Shown here one piece after another: positions 9,267 through 17,263 of a stretch of DNA of 41,987 nucleotides. The translations under genes were made by a program, and so were the position numbers. The stretch comes from Crocosphaera sp. GTDB lineage: Bacteria; Cyanobacteriota; Cyanobacteriia; Cyanobacteriales; Microcystaceae. The stretch spans positions 1 through 41,987 of the forward strand of contig NZ_JASJEB010000025.1 of NCBI RefSeq assembly GCF_030064895.1, in the 5' to 3' direction. The notes beneath the pieces were generated by a model. It did no database searches. It was not told the DNA's origin and saw only the letters and a program-made list of their open reading frames with translations. The stretch's first letter is position 1. Each line of letters starts with the position of its first letter.

Positions 9267-10114
9267 GAAAAGTTACTATCAAAAATAACAATTGCCATAT
9301 CAATATATTTGATACAGAATTGCTGGGAGCAACTGTTTGTCTTGTCGCTGGGGTACATGGAAATGAATTATGTGGATTACAAGCCATTAAAACCTTTGAA
9401 AATCAGTTATTAACATGCTCTCCTTTAGTAAAGGGTCGTCTAATTACGATCATTGCTAATTGTCAAGCAATTCAACATCAAAAACGTTTTATTGACTATG
9501 ATTTGAATCGTTCATTCGGCAATAGTAAATCATTTGGACATGAATTATCCTTGGCTAAAGAGCTTACTCCTTTTCTTCAAGATGTTGATTACTTAATCGA
9601 TCTTCATTCTACTTCTGCACCAACAAACCCTTTTTGTGCAGGAACTTTAACAGAAGAACATCTAAAACTCTTTTCAATGACAGGAATTCAATTCTATACC
9701 TGTGGTTGGGAAATTCATCGAGGACATACTATGTTGATTGATGAAGTCGATCGGTCTGGAGGTATTGGAATTATTGTAGAATGTGGACAACATGATGCAG
9801 ATAATACTAATCGAGTTGCCTATGATGTTATTGTATCAGTCTTGGACAAATTAAAAATGCTGAAATTAACAAAATCCTCATTACAAAACTCGACTTCAAA
9901 CACTGTTGTTAAAATCAAAAAAATTATTAAATCTCAAACTCATAATTTTTATTTTATACGCCATTTTGAGAACTTTGTTTCTATTGCTGAAAATGAGATA
10001 GTTGCCTATGATGGCGATACAGCAATTAGGTTCCCGTATGGTTACCTGATGGTAATGCCCACTCATGGTAGACTAAAACAAGGAGAAGAAGCTTTTGGAA
10101 TCGGAATACCTTAA
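9263..10114 (+). CDS. Aspartoacylase / succinylglutamate desuccinylase family Zn hydrolase
   Basis: This 283-residue M14-like zinc hydrolase shows the family's zinc site: VAGVHGNE (H32, E35), then DLNRSF (80-85, substrate-binding Asn/Arg), LIDLHST (H115, third zinc ligand), and IIVECGQHD (E173, catalytic general base). A C-terminal beta domain ends with the typical FPYGYLMVMPT and GEEAFGIG. Family members remove acyl groups from N-acyl amino acids such as N-acetylaspartate. The substrate here cannot be read from the sequence. Placed between a membrane protein (ATGA overlap) and a TIR-methyltransferase gene (start 26 bp after this stop), it may act on a small molecule or peptide in that cassette rather than in general metabolism. 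Confidence 0.85.
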   Translation: MRKVTIKNNNCHINIFDTELLGATVCLVAGVHGNELCGLQAIKTFENQLLTCSPLVKGRLITIIANCQAIQHQKRFIDYDLNRSFGNSKSFGHELSLAKELTPFLQDVDYLIDLHSTSAPTNPFCAGTLTEEHLKLFSMTGIQFYTCGWEIHRGHTMLIDEVDRSGGIGIIVECGQHDADNTNRVAYDVIVSVLDKLKMLKLTKSSLQNSTSNTVVKIKKIIKSQTHNFYFIRHFENFVSIAENEIVAYDGDTAIRFPYGYLMVMPTHGRLKQGEEAFGIGIP

Positions 10115-10139
10115 TTTTTATTTAAAGAGAGAAATCATT

Positions 10140-12074
10140 ATGACTAAAGTATTTATTTCTTGGACTGGAAGACTTGGAAGAAAATTGGCAGAGTGTCTTA
10201 AAAATGAAATGTTTAAGTATGGAGATTTAGAACCTTGGATTTCTTCTGAAGATATTACATCAGGAAGTCCTTGGTTTCAAGAAACGTCAGACAACCTTAA
10301 TCAGTCTAATTATGGAGTTGTTTGTTTAACCCCTGGTGCATCAAAAAGACCCTGGATCAATTTTGAGATTGGTTGGCTATATGGCAAACTAGAAAACTGT
10401 AAATTAATTACCTTTGGAGAAGAAATTAGTAATCCTCTTGCCTGTTTACAAAAACGTGATGGTTTTAGAAGGGAAACTTGGGATGAATTACTACAAGAAA
10501 TGTTACCAGAAAGACGTAAGGAAGAAATTGATATTTGGCTTAATGATAAGTTTCCTAAATTACAATCTTTGTTTGATAATTTTAGTAAATCTCCTTATAA
10601 ATATTACTGTAATCTTGATAAACAGTTTTCAGAGATTCACAATGCAATGGATCGTTTGAAAAAAAATACATCAGCACAGAAAAATGTCTTGTTTCAGAAA
10701 ATAATTACTAAGTCTTATGCGGATTTAATTAACTATTCAAATAATTTAAAATCAACTTATTCAATTCCTGCTTCTGAATATTCAAAATATTTAATTCATT
10801 TACAAGAACTTTTTTATCCGCATCTAGTTGTTCAGGCTATTGCACTTGTTGATGTTGAAGAAGAATTTTGGAAGCTACCAACAGGGAAGAAAATCAGCAA
10901 CACATCTAATGAAAATAACGAAAGAATTTTTGTATTTACAAAACCAGAAGATTTTCAAAGTTATTACAAAATTCTGCAAGAACATTCACGGAAATACAAG
11001 GTTTATGGGATGAGCTATGCTCGATTATCTAATATTTTAGGAGAAAATTATACCAAAGATTTTTCGGTTATTACAATCTCTCATGATGAAAAAAATAATT
11101 CTTCTATATTAGCAATGTATGATAATGAGTTACTTGAGCAAAAAAACATTTCATTTGTAGCAAATACTCAAAAGATTAACGAATACCAAAAGCAATTTGA
11201 TTTATTGATCAATTCTGACTTTTTGGTAGAAATTTCTTGTCAAGATACATCAGAGCAAGAAATTATGGAAATCAGTGATCGCATTTTTTCTGGACTAACT
11301 CAATATAAAAGAAAATGGGTTGAAATGTCTGAATACATTGATGTTGTTGATTATGATGAACACGAAGAAAAACATGAATATTATCAAGAAATGACAAAAA
11401 AAATGATTGGAATTTGTCAAAAACATAGTTCGGAGACTAAAGACCCACTTGACGTTTTGGAATTGGGTGCTGGAACAGGCATTTTTACAATGAAGGTTGT
11501 TAATAGCCTCAGAAACTTGAGAAAAATAGATGCTATTGAAGTTGACTGGCATTGCTTCAAACTTCTTAAAATAAAAAAAAGAGAGCTGAGAGCATATAGC
11601 CAAGATATTGAAGTTAACCTTTATCATAAAGATAGTCGAGACTATAATCCTCCTGGCCAATTTGATTATATTTTTTCTGCTTTTGCTGATCATCATATTA
11701 AAAAGGCTGATAAAGAAATTTATTTTGAAAATGTCAAGAAAAATTTAAAGCATGGTGGATTGATGATTGTTGGTGATGAATTTTTAAGAGAACATGATTC
11801 TGATAATCGAGAAGAGAAAGAACAAGCTCTGAATGCTTATCATAATCACATTATTCAAAAAGCTCTCGAAAAAGAAGAAGGTATATTAGCAACACTTGAG
11901 CAGCAAGCTCTAGATTCAGGATTACGTGAGTTAGGTGATTTTAAGGTTTCTTGTAGTGAATATGAAAAACTCTTAAAGGAGGCAGGTTTTAAGTTTACAA
12001 GAGAGAAAATAGGTCCTTTAGATATTGACGATATCGGAGGAGTTTATGTTTATAAAGCATGGATTCCTAAGTAA
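10140..12074 (+). CDS. TIR domain - middle domain - SAM methyltransferase fusion
   Basis: This is a 644-residue soluble protein of three parts. Residues 1-120 form a bacterial TIR domain: KVFISWTG strand, EPWISSEDITSGSPWF, GVVCLTP, and PWINFEIG, whose Glu76 is at the position of the NADase catalytic glutamate. Residues about 120-420 are a domain I do not recognise, with a block DFQSYYKILQEHSRKYKVYG. Residues about 425-644 are a class I SAM methyltransferase: LELGAGTGIF (441-450), an acidic IDAIEVDW after beta-2, FDYIFSAFADHH (508-519), and GGLMIVGDEFL. The ATG at 10140 starts directly at the TIR fold; an in-frame TTG at 10095 lies inside the previous gene and is unlikely. TIR NADases are common in anti-phage defence; a methyltransferase fused to one is unusual. 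No nuclease, Argonaute or Thoeris partner is adjacent. Confidence 0.85.
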   Translation: MTKVFISWTGRLGRKLAECLKNEMFKYGDLEPWISSEDITSGSPWFQETSDNLNQSNYGVVCLTPGASKRPWINFEIGWLYGKLENCKLITFGEEISNPLACLQKRDGFRRETWDELLQEMLPERRKEEIDIWLNDKFPKLQSLFDNFSKSPYKYYCNLDKQFSEIHNAMDRLKKNTSAQKNVLFQKIITKSYADLINYSNNLKSTYSIPASEYSKYLIHLQELFYPHLVVQAIALVDVEEEFWKLPTGKKISNTSNENNERIFVFTKPEDFQSYYKILQEHSRKYKVYGMSYARLSNILGENYTKDFSVITISHDEKNNSSILAMYDNELLEQKNISFVANTQKINEYQKQFDLLINSDFLVEISCQDTSEQEIMEISDRIFSGLTQYKRKWVEMSEYIDVVDYDEHEEKHEYYQEMTKKMIGICQKHSSETKDPLDVLELGAGTGIFTMKVVNSLRNLRKIDAIEVDWHCFKLLKIKKRELRAYSQDIEVNLYHKDSRDYNPPGQFDYIFSAFADHHIKKADKEIYFENVKKNLKHGGLMIVGDEFLREHDSDNREEKEQALNAYHNHIIQKALEKEEGILATLEQQALDSGLRELGDFKVSCSEYEKLLKEAGFKFTREKIGPLDIDDIGGVYVYKAWIPK

Positions 12075-12125
12075 AAAATAGGAATGTCATTTTAATTGAT
12101 ACATTAAATCTTCCCCTTTTGAAAT

Positions 12126-12573
12126 AATAAACCAAAGTTATCTAACCCAAAGATTTATATAAGCTATTCTAACTAATTTACACTCGTTTACAAAGATAAC
12201 TTTTCCCCGATTTTGCCGAAATATGACGGTATTTGAGACTTGTGTTTTTTTCAAAAAATGCTAAAGTTTAAATGTAGAGTTACCTGTCGAAATCTTTCTA
12301 AAAATCGATAAAACACTTAAAAGCATCTACATTACGTTAAGTGTATTAATTAGTCTCATCAGCCCACTAATAACCCAGGATTATCTAAACAAGAGATTTA
12401 TATAAGCTATTTCAACTAATTTACACTCGTTTACAAAGATCACTTTTCCCTGATTTTGACCAAATATGACAAAATTTGAGACTTGTGTTTTTTTCAAAAA
12501 ATGCTAAAGTGTAAATGTAGAGTTACCTATCGAAATCTGTCTAAAAATCGATAAAACACCTCAAAACCTCTAC
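12126..12573. repeat. 205-bp non-coding tandem duplication (period 243 bp)
   Basis: Copy 1 (12126-12330) and copy 2 (12369-12573) align without gaps at a constant offset of 243 bp with scattered substitutions; a 38-bp spacer separates them. No open frame runs through either copy. Each copy holds a short inverted arm pair (GTAGAG near 12275/12518 against CATCTAC/CTCTAC near its end) and an inner TCGA...TCGAT pair, so a structured RNA or protein-binding region is possible. The repeat sits directly downstream of the TIR-methyltransferase gene. Confidence 0.9.
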
Positions 12574-12616
12574 GTCATTATTTCAGTCAATAAACGTGTA
12601 TTAGATTTAACGCAGT

Positions 12617-12664
12617 GCAAGCATCTTGCTTGCTATATTTAGGATCAGTGAGCAGGATGCTCAC
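12617..12664. repeat. Pair of REP-like short hairpins
   Basis: Two 17-nt hairpins, each with a perfect 7-bp stem and a 3-nt loop: GCAAGCA-TCT-TGCTTGC (12617-12633) and GTGAGCA-GGA-TGCTCAC (12648-12664). The related arms (GCAAGCA / GTGAGCA) suggest two members of one REP-like family common in cyanobacterial intergenic DNA. No T-run follows, so they are not typical terminators. Confidence 0.75.
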
Positions 12665-12683
12665 ATTACTATTCAGGATAGGT

Positions 12684-12718
12684 CATTGTCCATTGTCCAT
12701 TGTCCATTATCCATTATG
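12684..12718. repeat. CATTGTC/CATTATC heptamer repeat
   Basis: Five 7-bp units: CATTGTC three times, CATTATC, CATTATG. The tract runs into the 3' end of the flotillin gene and supplies its TAA stop codon (12714-12716, minus strand). The same heptamer family recurs just upstream of purD (40558-40595). Confidence 0.85.
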
Positions 12719-14732
12719 AAACTTCTTCCGTTGAAATAGTTGATTCTTGGGGTGTTATAGTAGATGACGCTTCAGATACATTAGGCTTTTCTTCCTCCTT
12801 AGTTTCTGATATTTCATCGCTGTTTAAAGCGGTTTTAACTTGCTGAATTAATGTACCTAACTTTCCTTCCTCTAATAAAGAGTTAATCAAAGTTAAACCA
12901 CTGGTAGATAACATTAACTTGCTAATATCTCCCGTTCCATTACTATTATTGCCGTTTAACCCTGGAAAAGCATAAATTTTGGCATCCCCTAACACCCCAG
13001 GTTGAGGGGCTAAAGATTCCAGAATATGGGGCAATTGAGGAGCTAATTGCGGCCAAAGCTCTTTTATGAGGTCAGCAGTCCTGTTTGCATTGCTCAGAGC
13101 ATTTTCCGCCTCAATCAGAGCTTGTTTACTCTCCGCTTCAGCCAACATTTTATACTTATTGGCATCAGCTAGGGTGCGAATGGACTCAGCTTCTAACTCC
13201 GCAGCTTGACGAGCAATTTCTGCCTGACGACGACGACGGAATACGTCAATTTCTACCACATTTTGCTCAGAAATCTGAATTTTTTGGGCTTCTTGTTCCG
13301 CAGTAATCACCACTAAACGTTGTTCCCGTTGGGCTTTTTCTACCTCTTGAGCAGTGATAACAGCAGCCTCAGCTTGGGCTTTTTCGGCTTCCGAGTCAAA
13401 CCTTTCTTTCTCTTTATTAGCAATAGCAATAGCGGCCTGTTGTTGAGCAATTTTTGATTGTTGTTCAGCAGCAGCTACTTCAGCTTGAGCTTCAAGTTGA
13501 GAAGCTTGAATCATTTTTTGACGATTAATTTCTGCAACTTCAGTTTCTTGTTGTTGCAGGGTTTGAGTCACTTTTAATTGTTTATTTTGTTCCTCAAGTT
13601 CGATATTAACAGCAATTCTTTTTTGTTGAATAATTAACTCTTTAGAAATTTTCTCTTCTTCAACTTCTTGTTCCTGTAATATTTTATTTTTCTCAATTTT
13701 GGCAGCTTCTTGATCCTTAGTTTCTTGAATTTCTCTTTGTTGTTGGGCCCGTAAAAATTCTACATCTTTTTGTTGGGTTAAGTTAGCATCTTCTTTCTGC
13801 TTAATGATTTCTAAGGTTTGTTTTTCTGCTTCTAACTCTCGTTGTTCAATAGCTACTTGAGTTTCTAGTTCAACTTCTCTTTTTTGTTGAATTGATTTCT
13901 GGATAGTTTCGGTTCTTAATCTAACTCCTTGAGCATCAAAAAAGTTATTTTCATCATACGTATCGCTTTCTTCTATCTCAGAAATAGCAATATTATTAAG
14001 AGTTAAACCAACTTTTTTAAGATCATTTTGAATTAAGTTTAAAACAGCATCAGCAAACCCTAATTTATCTGAGTCTATCTCGGCTATTTTTTTCTTCTTA
14101 GCTGCTGCACGAATAGCATCATCTGCACGTTTTTCAATAGCGTCTTTGATATCATTTTCTGAGATTTTACCTTGCTTAGATAATCTTGCTGCTGCTGCTA
14201 AAATATCCTTTTCTTCTTGAGCAATACAGATATAGAATGTTACCCTCATATTTGCCCTTAAATAGTCTTGAGTTCTCACAGCTAAATTAGCAGCGCGTAC
14301 CACATCAATAGAAATTTCTCTTAAAGGAACACGGGTGATTTCATGGAACCCAGGAATGACAATACAACCCCCATTTAAAATAACAGTTTTACTCTTTTTA
14401 AAAACACCACCAGTTCTCACTAATGCTTCATTATTCGGTGCAATAACATAAAATCTAGTGTACAACCAAACACTTAATAATAAGAGGAATAATAAAGCAC
14501 CAATACTACCTAAAATTCCTACAAACGGAAAACTATTTAAGGTTGCTCCCAACTGTCCAATATAAGGAGAATTAACTGATGATATTTCTTCAACAATAGG
14601 TTGCTCCACCAAGAAATTTATTTGATTTTCTTTTTGTTTCAACAACTCCCTTTCATCTAAATTCATTAAACTAGCATCAAAAGTTATTTTAGGTAAAGAT
14701 TGCAGCAATTGTAATTCAAAGTTAGGATTCAT
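12714..14732 (-). CDS. Flotillin-like SPFH-domain membrane scaffold protein (FloT/YqiK type)
   Basis: This 672-residue protein has a family-specific N-terminal extension (1-68), one membrane helix (about 70-92, LGSIGALLFLLLLSVWLY), then an SPFH/prohibitin-homology domain (about 93-260) with RTGGVFKKSKTVILNGG and VPLREISIDVVRAANLAVRT. A very long Glu/Gln/Ala-rich coiled coil (about 270-560) with repeated EAQAEAE-type heptads follows, and then a C-terminal tail. Flotillins oligomerise in functional membrane microdomains. The gene lies 14 bp behind the YqiJ-like OB-fold gene, the usual bacterial pair. The last codons are rich in Ser/Thr/Glu and the stop codon lies in a heptamer repeat, so the extreme C-terminus may vary between strains. 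Confidence 0.9.
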   Translation of the reverse strand: MNPNFELQLLQSLPKITFDASLMNLDERELLKQKENQINFLVEQPIVEEISSVNSPYIGQLGATLNSFPFVGILGSIGALLFLLLLSVWLYTRFYVIAPNNEALVRTGGVFKKSKTVILNGGCIVIPGFHEITRVPLREISIDVVRAANLAVRTQDYLRANMRVTFYICIAQEEKDILAAAARLSKQGKISENDIKDAIEKRADDAIRAAAKKKKIAEIDSDKLGFADAVLNLIQNDLKKVGLTLNNIAISEIEESDTYDENNFFDAQGVRLRTETIQKSIQQKREVELETQVAIEQRELEAEKQTLEIIKQKEDANLTQQKDVEFLRAQQQREIQETKDQEAAKIEKNKILQEQEVEEEKISKELIIQQKRIAVNIELEEQNKQLKVTQTLQQQETEVAEINRQKMIQASQLEAQAEVAAAEQQSKIAQQQAAIAIANKEKERFDSEAEKAQAEAAVITAQEVEKAQREQRLVVITAEQEAQKIQISEQNVVEIDVFRRRRQAEIARQAAELEAESIRTLADANKYKMLAEAESKQALIEAENALSNANRTADLIKELWPQLAPQLPHILESLAPQPGVLGDAKIYAFPGLNGNNSNGTGDISKLMLSTSGLTLINSLLEEGKLGTLIQQVKTALNSDEISETKEEEKPNVSEASSTITPQESTISTEEVS

Positions 14733-14746
14733 TTTTGTACCTCTTT

Positions 14747-15490
14747 TTAAGAATCTTTTGGTAAGTTAGTTTGATTAATCCATTTATCTTCATCAGAACT
14801 ATCTTTACTAATTCCAATGTAACTATGTTCTTGACGATCAATAATTAAAATTTGTTGTCCGTGATGGGGAATAACATCAGCCCAGTGGGGTAAACTAATA
14901 CTAATGGTAACTAAATTACCTGCGGTGTCATAGACATCTGCTTGTCCTATTTTTCCTTCGATTAAATAAGGAATAGTTTTGGATGTAACTGTTCCCACAC
15001 AGCCAATTAAACGCTCACTTTTTACATCTTCCCCAAAAGAAGAAAATATCTGTCCTATGGGATTAGATAATAATTTTCCTGTCCATAAGCCTATAAATAA
15101 AGAAACAAGAAAGACTAAACCTCCTAAGCCAAAAAATCGATAAGGAATAGTTCCAGTGAGACTACCTAGTATGGTATTTAAAGTCCAACCAGCTACCCCC
15201 CAAGCACTAAAATCAATACCTAACAAAATCATTAAAGGTGCTTTTCCTAAGCCAAACCAAGTTAATAGTTGAAAAGGGTTTATATCATCTCCATCGCCGT
15301 TAACATCTGCTTCAATATCTGCTTCCACATCCGCTTCTAAATTGAAGCCATTACTATCAATATTGATGTCGATATCACTATCAATATTGCCCCCTTCGTC
15401 TCCTCCACCTGAAAAAATAACAAGCAGAAAGAAAACGATTCCAATACAAATTAAAACCCAGTAAAGTAAGTTAGCAGGATGTAATAACAT
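14747..15490 (-). CDS. YqiJ/NfeD-like membrane protein with OB-fold domain
   Basis: This 247-residue protein has an N-terminal membrane helix (about 8-28), an acidic linker of Asp-Ile/Asp-Gly repeats (about 32-68), three more membrane helices (about 75-160), and a C-terminal OB-fold-like beta domain (about 175-235, with CVGTVTSKTIPY, GQADVYD and IPHHGQQILIIDRQ). This arrangement matches YqiJ/NfeD-type partners of flotillins, which share an operon with them and help place or stabilise the scaffold. It is upstream of, and presumably co-transcribed with, the flotillin gene 14 bp later. The ATG start fits the first helix; no Shine-Dalgarno sequence is visible. Confidence 0.85.
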   Translation of the reverse strand: MLLHPANLLYWVLICIGIVFFLLVIFSGGGDEGGNIDSDIDINIDSNGFNLEADVEADIEADVNGDGDDINPFQLLTWFGLGKAPLMILLGIDFSAWGVAGWTLNTILGSLTGTIPYRFFGLGGLVFLVSLFIGLWTGKLLSNPIGQIFSSFGEDVKSERLIGCVGTVTSKTIPYLIEGKIGQADVYDTAGNLVTISISLPHWADVIPHHGQQILIIDRQEHSYIGISKDSSDEDKWINQTNLPKDS

Positions 15491-15638
15491 GGGGAAAAAT
15501 TACCATTTGTCTCTATGTTAGCACAGAATTAGGTGAGATTTATTATCTTAATTTTTAGGATCACCTTTTTAAGCATTCAGCTTTTTAATAAATCACCTGA
15601 ATGCTTACTATTTCTTGACCATTAAGATTACTTTTTCA

Positions 15639-15729
15639 ATGACCAAACATTGAACATTGAACATTTTGGTTTCAAACCTACTTACAAACGAATGATAAAT
15701 GATAAATGTTAAATGATAAATGAAATGAC
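15639..15729. repeat. Composite repeat, copy A (inverted copy at 31915-32062)
   Basis: A unit made of an AACATTG heptamer tract, a core (TTTTGGTTTCAAACCTACTT, then ACAAACG), and an ATGATAA/AATGATA heptamer tract ending AAATGAC. The reverse complement of 31915-32062 matches it nearly throughout, but that copy has extra heptamers and an insert in the core. Confidence 0.88.
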
Positions 15730-15735
15730 ATAATC

Positions 15736-16293
15736 TTAATCAAAATCTCCATCATCATTCCCATCAAACTGTAAACGTCCAACCCCTAAATATAATTCTC
15801 TAGGGTTATTTCCTGCGGGAAATGCTGTTACTCCAAACAGATATATTCCTCCGTATGCTGGATTTTTCTTCGCCCTTAATCCTACTGTAAATCTTGTTCC
15901 TGGAGACACAGGAGGATCAAAAATAATCGTCATTGTTTCTGTTTGTTTATCCCAAGTTGTTTCTTCAATATTTAAGGAATTTTCTCGATGATGAGGTGTT
16001 CCTTGAAAAGCAATAGTATCTTGAGGATAATAGTCAATCTCATCAAACCCTTGACGTTGATTAATGGTAATTTTTTTTAAGGGTGTTCCAACTCCAACGG
16101 GTAAGTCAATAGTATAGTAATATCTAGGACGGTTAACTCTCGCACCTCGATAAGTTGTGGTGACATTAATAAGACGAGGAGAACGACTAAAATAGCTAAT
16201 AGAAGCTTTATTTTGCGCTGCTAAGATTACAGGGGATAAACTGCTAAAAATACTCGCTAAACCGATGGTAAAAACCCAAAATTTTTTACTCAT
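15736..16293 (-). CDS. DUF2808 exported protein
   Basis: This protein of about 185 residues has a signal peptide (to about residue 26, ...SPVILAAQ) followed by a beta-rich domain typical of the cyanobacterial DUF2808 family: YYYTIDLPVGVGTPLKKI, an acidic FDEIDYYP, FDPPVSPGTRFTVGLRA and a closing GGIYLFGVTAFP...LGVGRLQF. Function is unknown; members are small exported proteins. The start is set at the ATG at 16293, because a GGAAGG Shine-Dalgarno sequence lies just upstream; a TTG at 16308 would put that signal inside the coding region. The tail ends in Asp-rich DGNDDGDFD, which could bind cations (inference). Confidence 0.85.
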   Translation of the reverse strand: MSKKFWVFTIGLASIFSSLSPVILAAQNKASISYFSRSPRLINVTTTYRGARVNRPRYYYTIDLPVGVGTPLKKITINQRQGFDEIDYYPQDTIAFQGTPHHRENSLNIEETTWDKQTETMTIIFDPPVSPGTRFTVGLRAKKNPAYGGIYLFGVTAFPAGNNPRELYLGVGRLQFDGNDDGDFD

Positions 16294-16424
16294 TATTTTC
16301 CTTCCCAATCAGTGAAATATTAGTTTATTCAAGGCAAAAATACTCAAAAATTGAGTGCAAAAATTCCTAATTCCTCTAGATTACTAAATTTTCATTCCGA
16401 GGTACGAAGAATCTCTTTAACGTC

Positions 16425-16452
16425 TTGACCCTAATTAGTAGTGGTATATAAT
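16425..16452 (+). promoter_or_regulatory. Sigma70-type promoter of the 16495 methyltransferase
   Basis: A -35 box TTGACC (16425-16430) and a perfect -10 TATAAT (16447-16452) are separated by 16 bp. They lie 43 bp before the ATG at 16495 and cover an upstream GTG (16441), which argues against that GTG as the start. Confidence 0.72.
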
Positions 16453-16494
16453 TTAATTGTAACAAATTACTTTCCGAAGAATACTAAAAAACTT

Positions 16495-17253
16495 ATGAAA
16501 CCTTTAAAAATCTTTATCCTGAGTTTAATTTTATTAGTTGCTTTCTTTGTTATTGCTGGTCAAAACTTAACCTATGATACTTCTATCATTCCTCAAAAAG
16601 AAAACAATAATAATGAGAATTATCAATATCACGCCTTACATAGTCGTGATGGAATTGGTAAGTTTTATTTAGGTCGAGAAATTGCAAAAGTTATGGGACA
16701 TCAAGAATTTTTATGGTTAGAAAGACCTAGTAGAGAACAACAAGAAAAACCATCAAAAGTAATTGAATATTTAAACTTAAAACCAACAGAAACTATTGCT
16801 GATATTGGTGCAGGGAGTGGTTATTTTTCCTTTCGTCTTGCTGAGTTAGTTTCTAATGGCAAGGTTTTTGCTGTAGATATTCAACCAGAAATGTTAGATA
16901 TTATCGATTTTCTTAAAGAAGAAAACAAAGTCAACAATATAGAAACTATTTTAGGAACTATAAAAAATCCTAACTTACCTAACAATTCTGTTGATACTGT
17001 GTTAATGGTAGATGCTTATCACGAGTTTGAATATCCGCAAGAAACCATGGAAAATATTGTAAGTTCTTTAAAATCAGGGGGTAAAGTTGTCCTAGCAGAA
17101 TATCGTCGTGAAAATCCTTTAATTCCTATTAAAACTTTACACAAAATGACCAAAAAACAAGTTAAAAAAGAAATGAATAAAGTCGGATTAATCTGGGATA
17201 AAACAGTAGAAATATTACCCCAACAACATTTAATATTCTTTAAAAAAATCTAA
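16495..17253 (+). CDS. Membrane-anchored class I SAM-dependent methyltransferase
   Basis: This protein of about 252 residues has an N-terminal hydrophobic segment (about 5-23, IFILSLILLVAFFVIAG), a linker and a conserved block (GREIAKVMGHQEFLWLERPSR). The methyltransferase core follows: ADIGAGSGYFSFRLAEL (motif I), VFAVDIQPEML (acidic end of beta-2), VDTVLMVDAYHEF (motif II/IV) and GGKVVLAEYR. The hydrophobic N-terminus suggests export or anchoring, so the substrate may be periplasmic or lipid-linked; the substrate is unknown. The ATG start is preferred because the promoter overlaps the upstream GTG. Its stop is 10 bp from the convergent GNAT gene. Confidence 0.82.
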   Translation: MKPLKIFILSLILLVAFFVIAGQNLTYDTSIIPQKENNNNENYQYHALHSRDGIGKFYLGREIAKVMGHQEFLWLERPSREQQEKPSKVIEYLNLKPTETIADIGAGSGYFSFRLAELVSNGKVFAVDIQPEMLDIIDFLKEENKVNNIETILGTIKNPNLPNNSVDTVLMVDAYHEFEYPQETMENIVSSLKSGGKVVLAEYRRENPLIPIKTLHKMTKKQVKKEMNKVGLIWDKTVEILPQQHLIFFKKI

Positions 17254-17263
17254 ATCTTATGAA

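Noticed and set aside
11295-11696. 133-codon minus-strand ORF inside the TIR-methyltransferase gene
   Set aside because: Antisense shadow of a long coding frame with clear SAM-methyltransferase motifs; its own product is low-complexity Phe/Asn/Ile.
8781-12074. Thoeris or another named TIR defence system
   Set aside because: No ThsA-like SIR2/SLOG protein, Argonaute, SAVED or CD-NTase gene is adjacent; the cassette does not fit a named type that I know.
16441-16494. GTG start extending the methyltransferase by 18 residues
   Set aside because: The perfect -10 box (16447-16452) lies in this stretch, so it would be untranscribed or right at the promoter; the ATG at 16495 begins a clean hydrophobic N-terminus.
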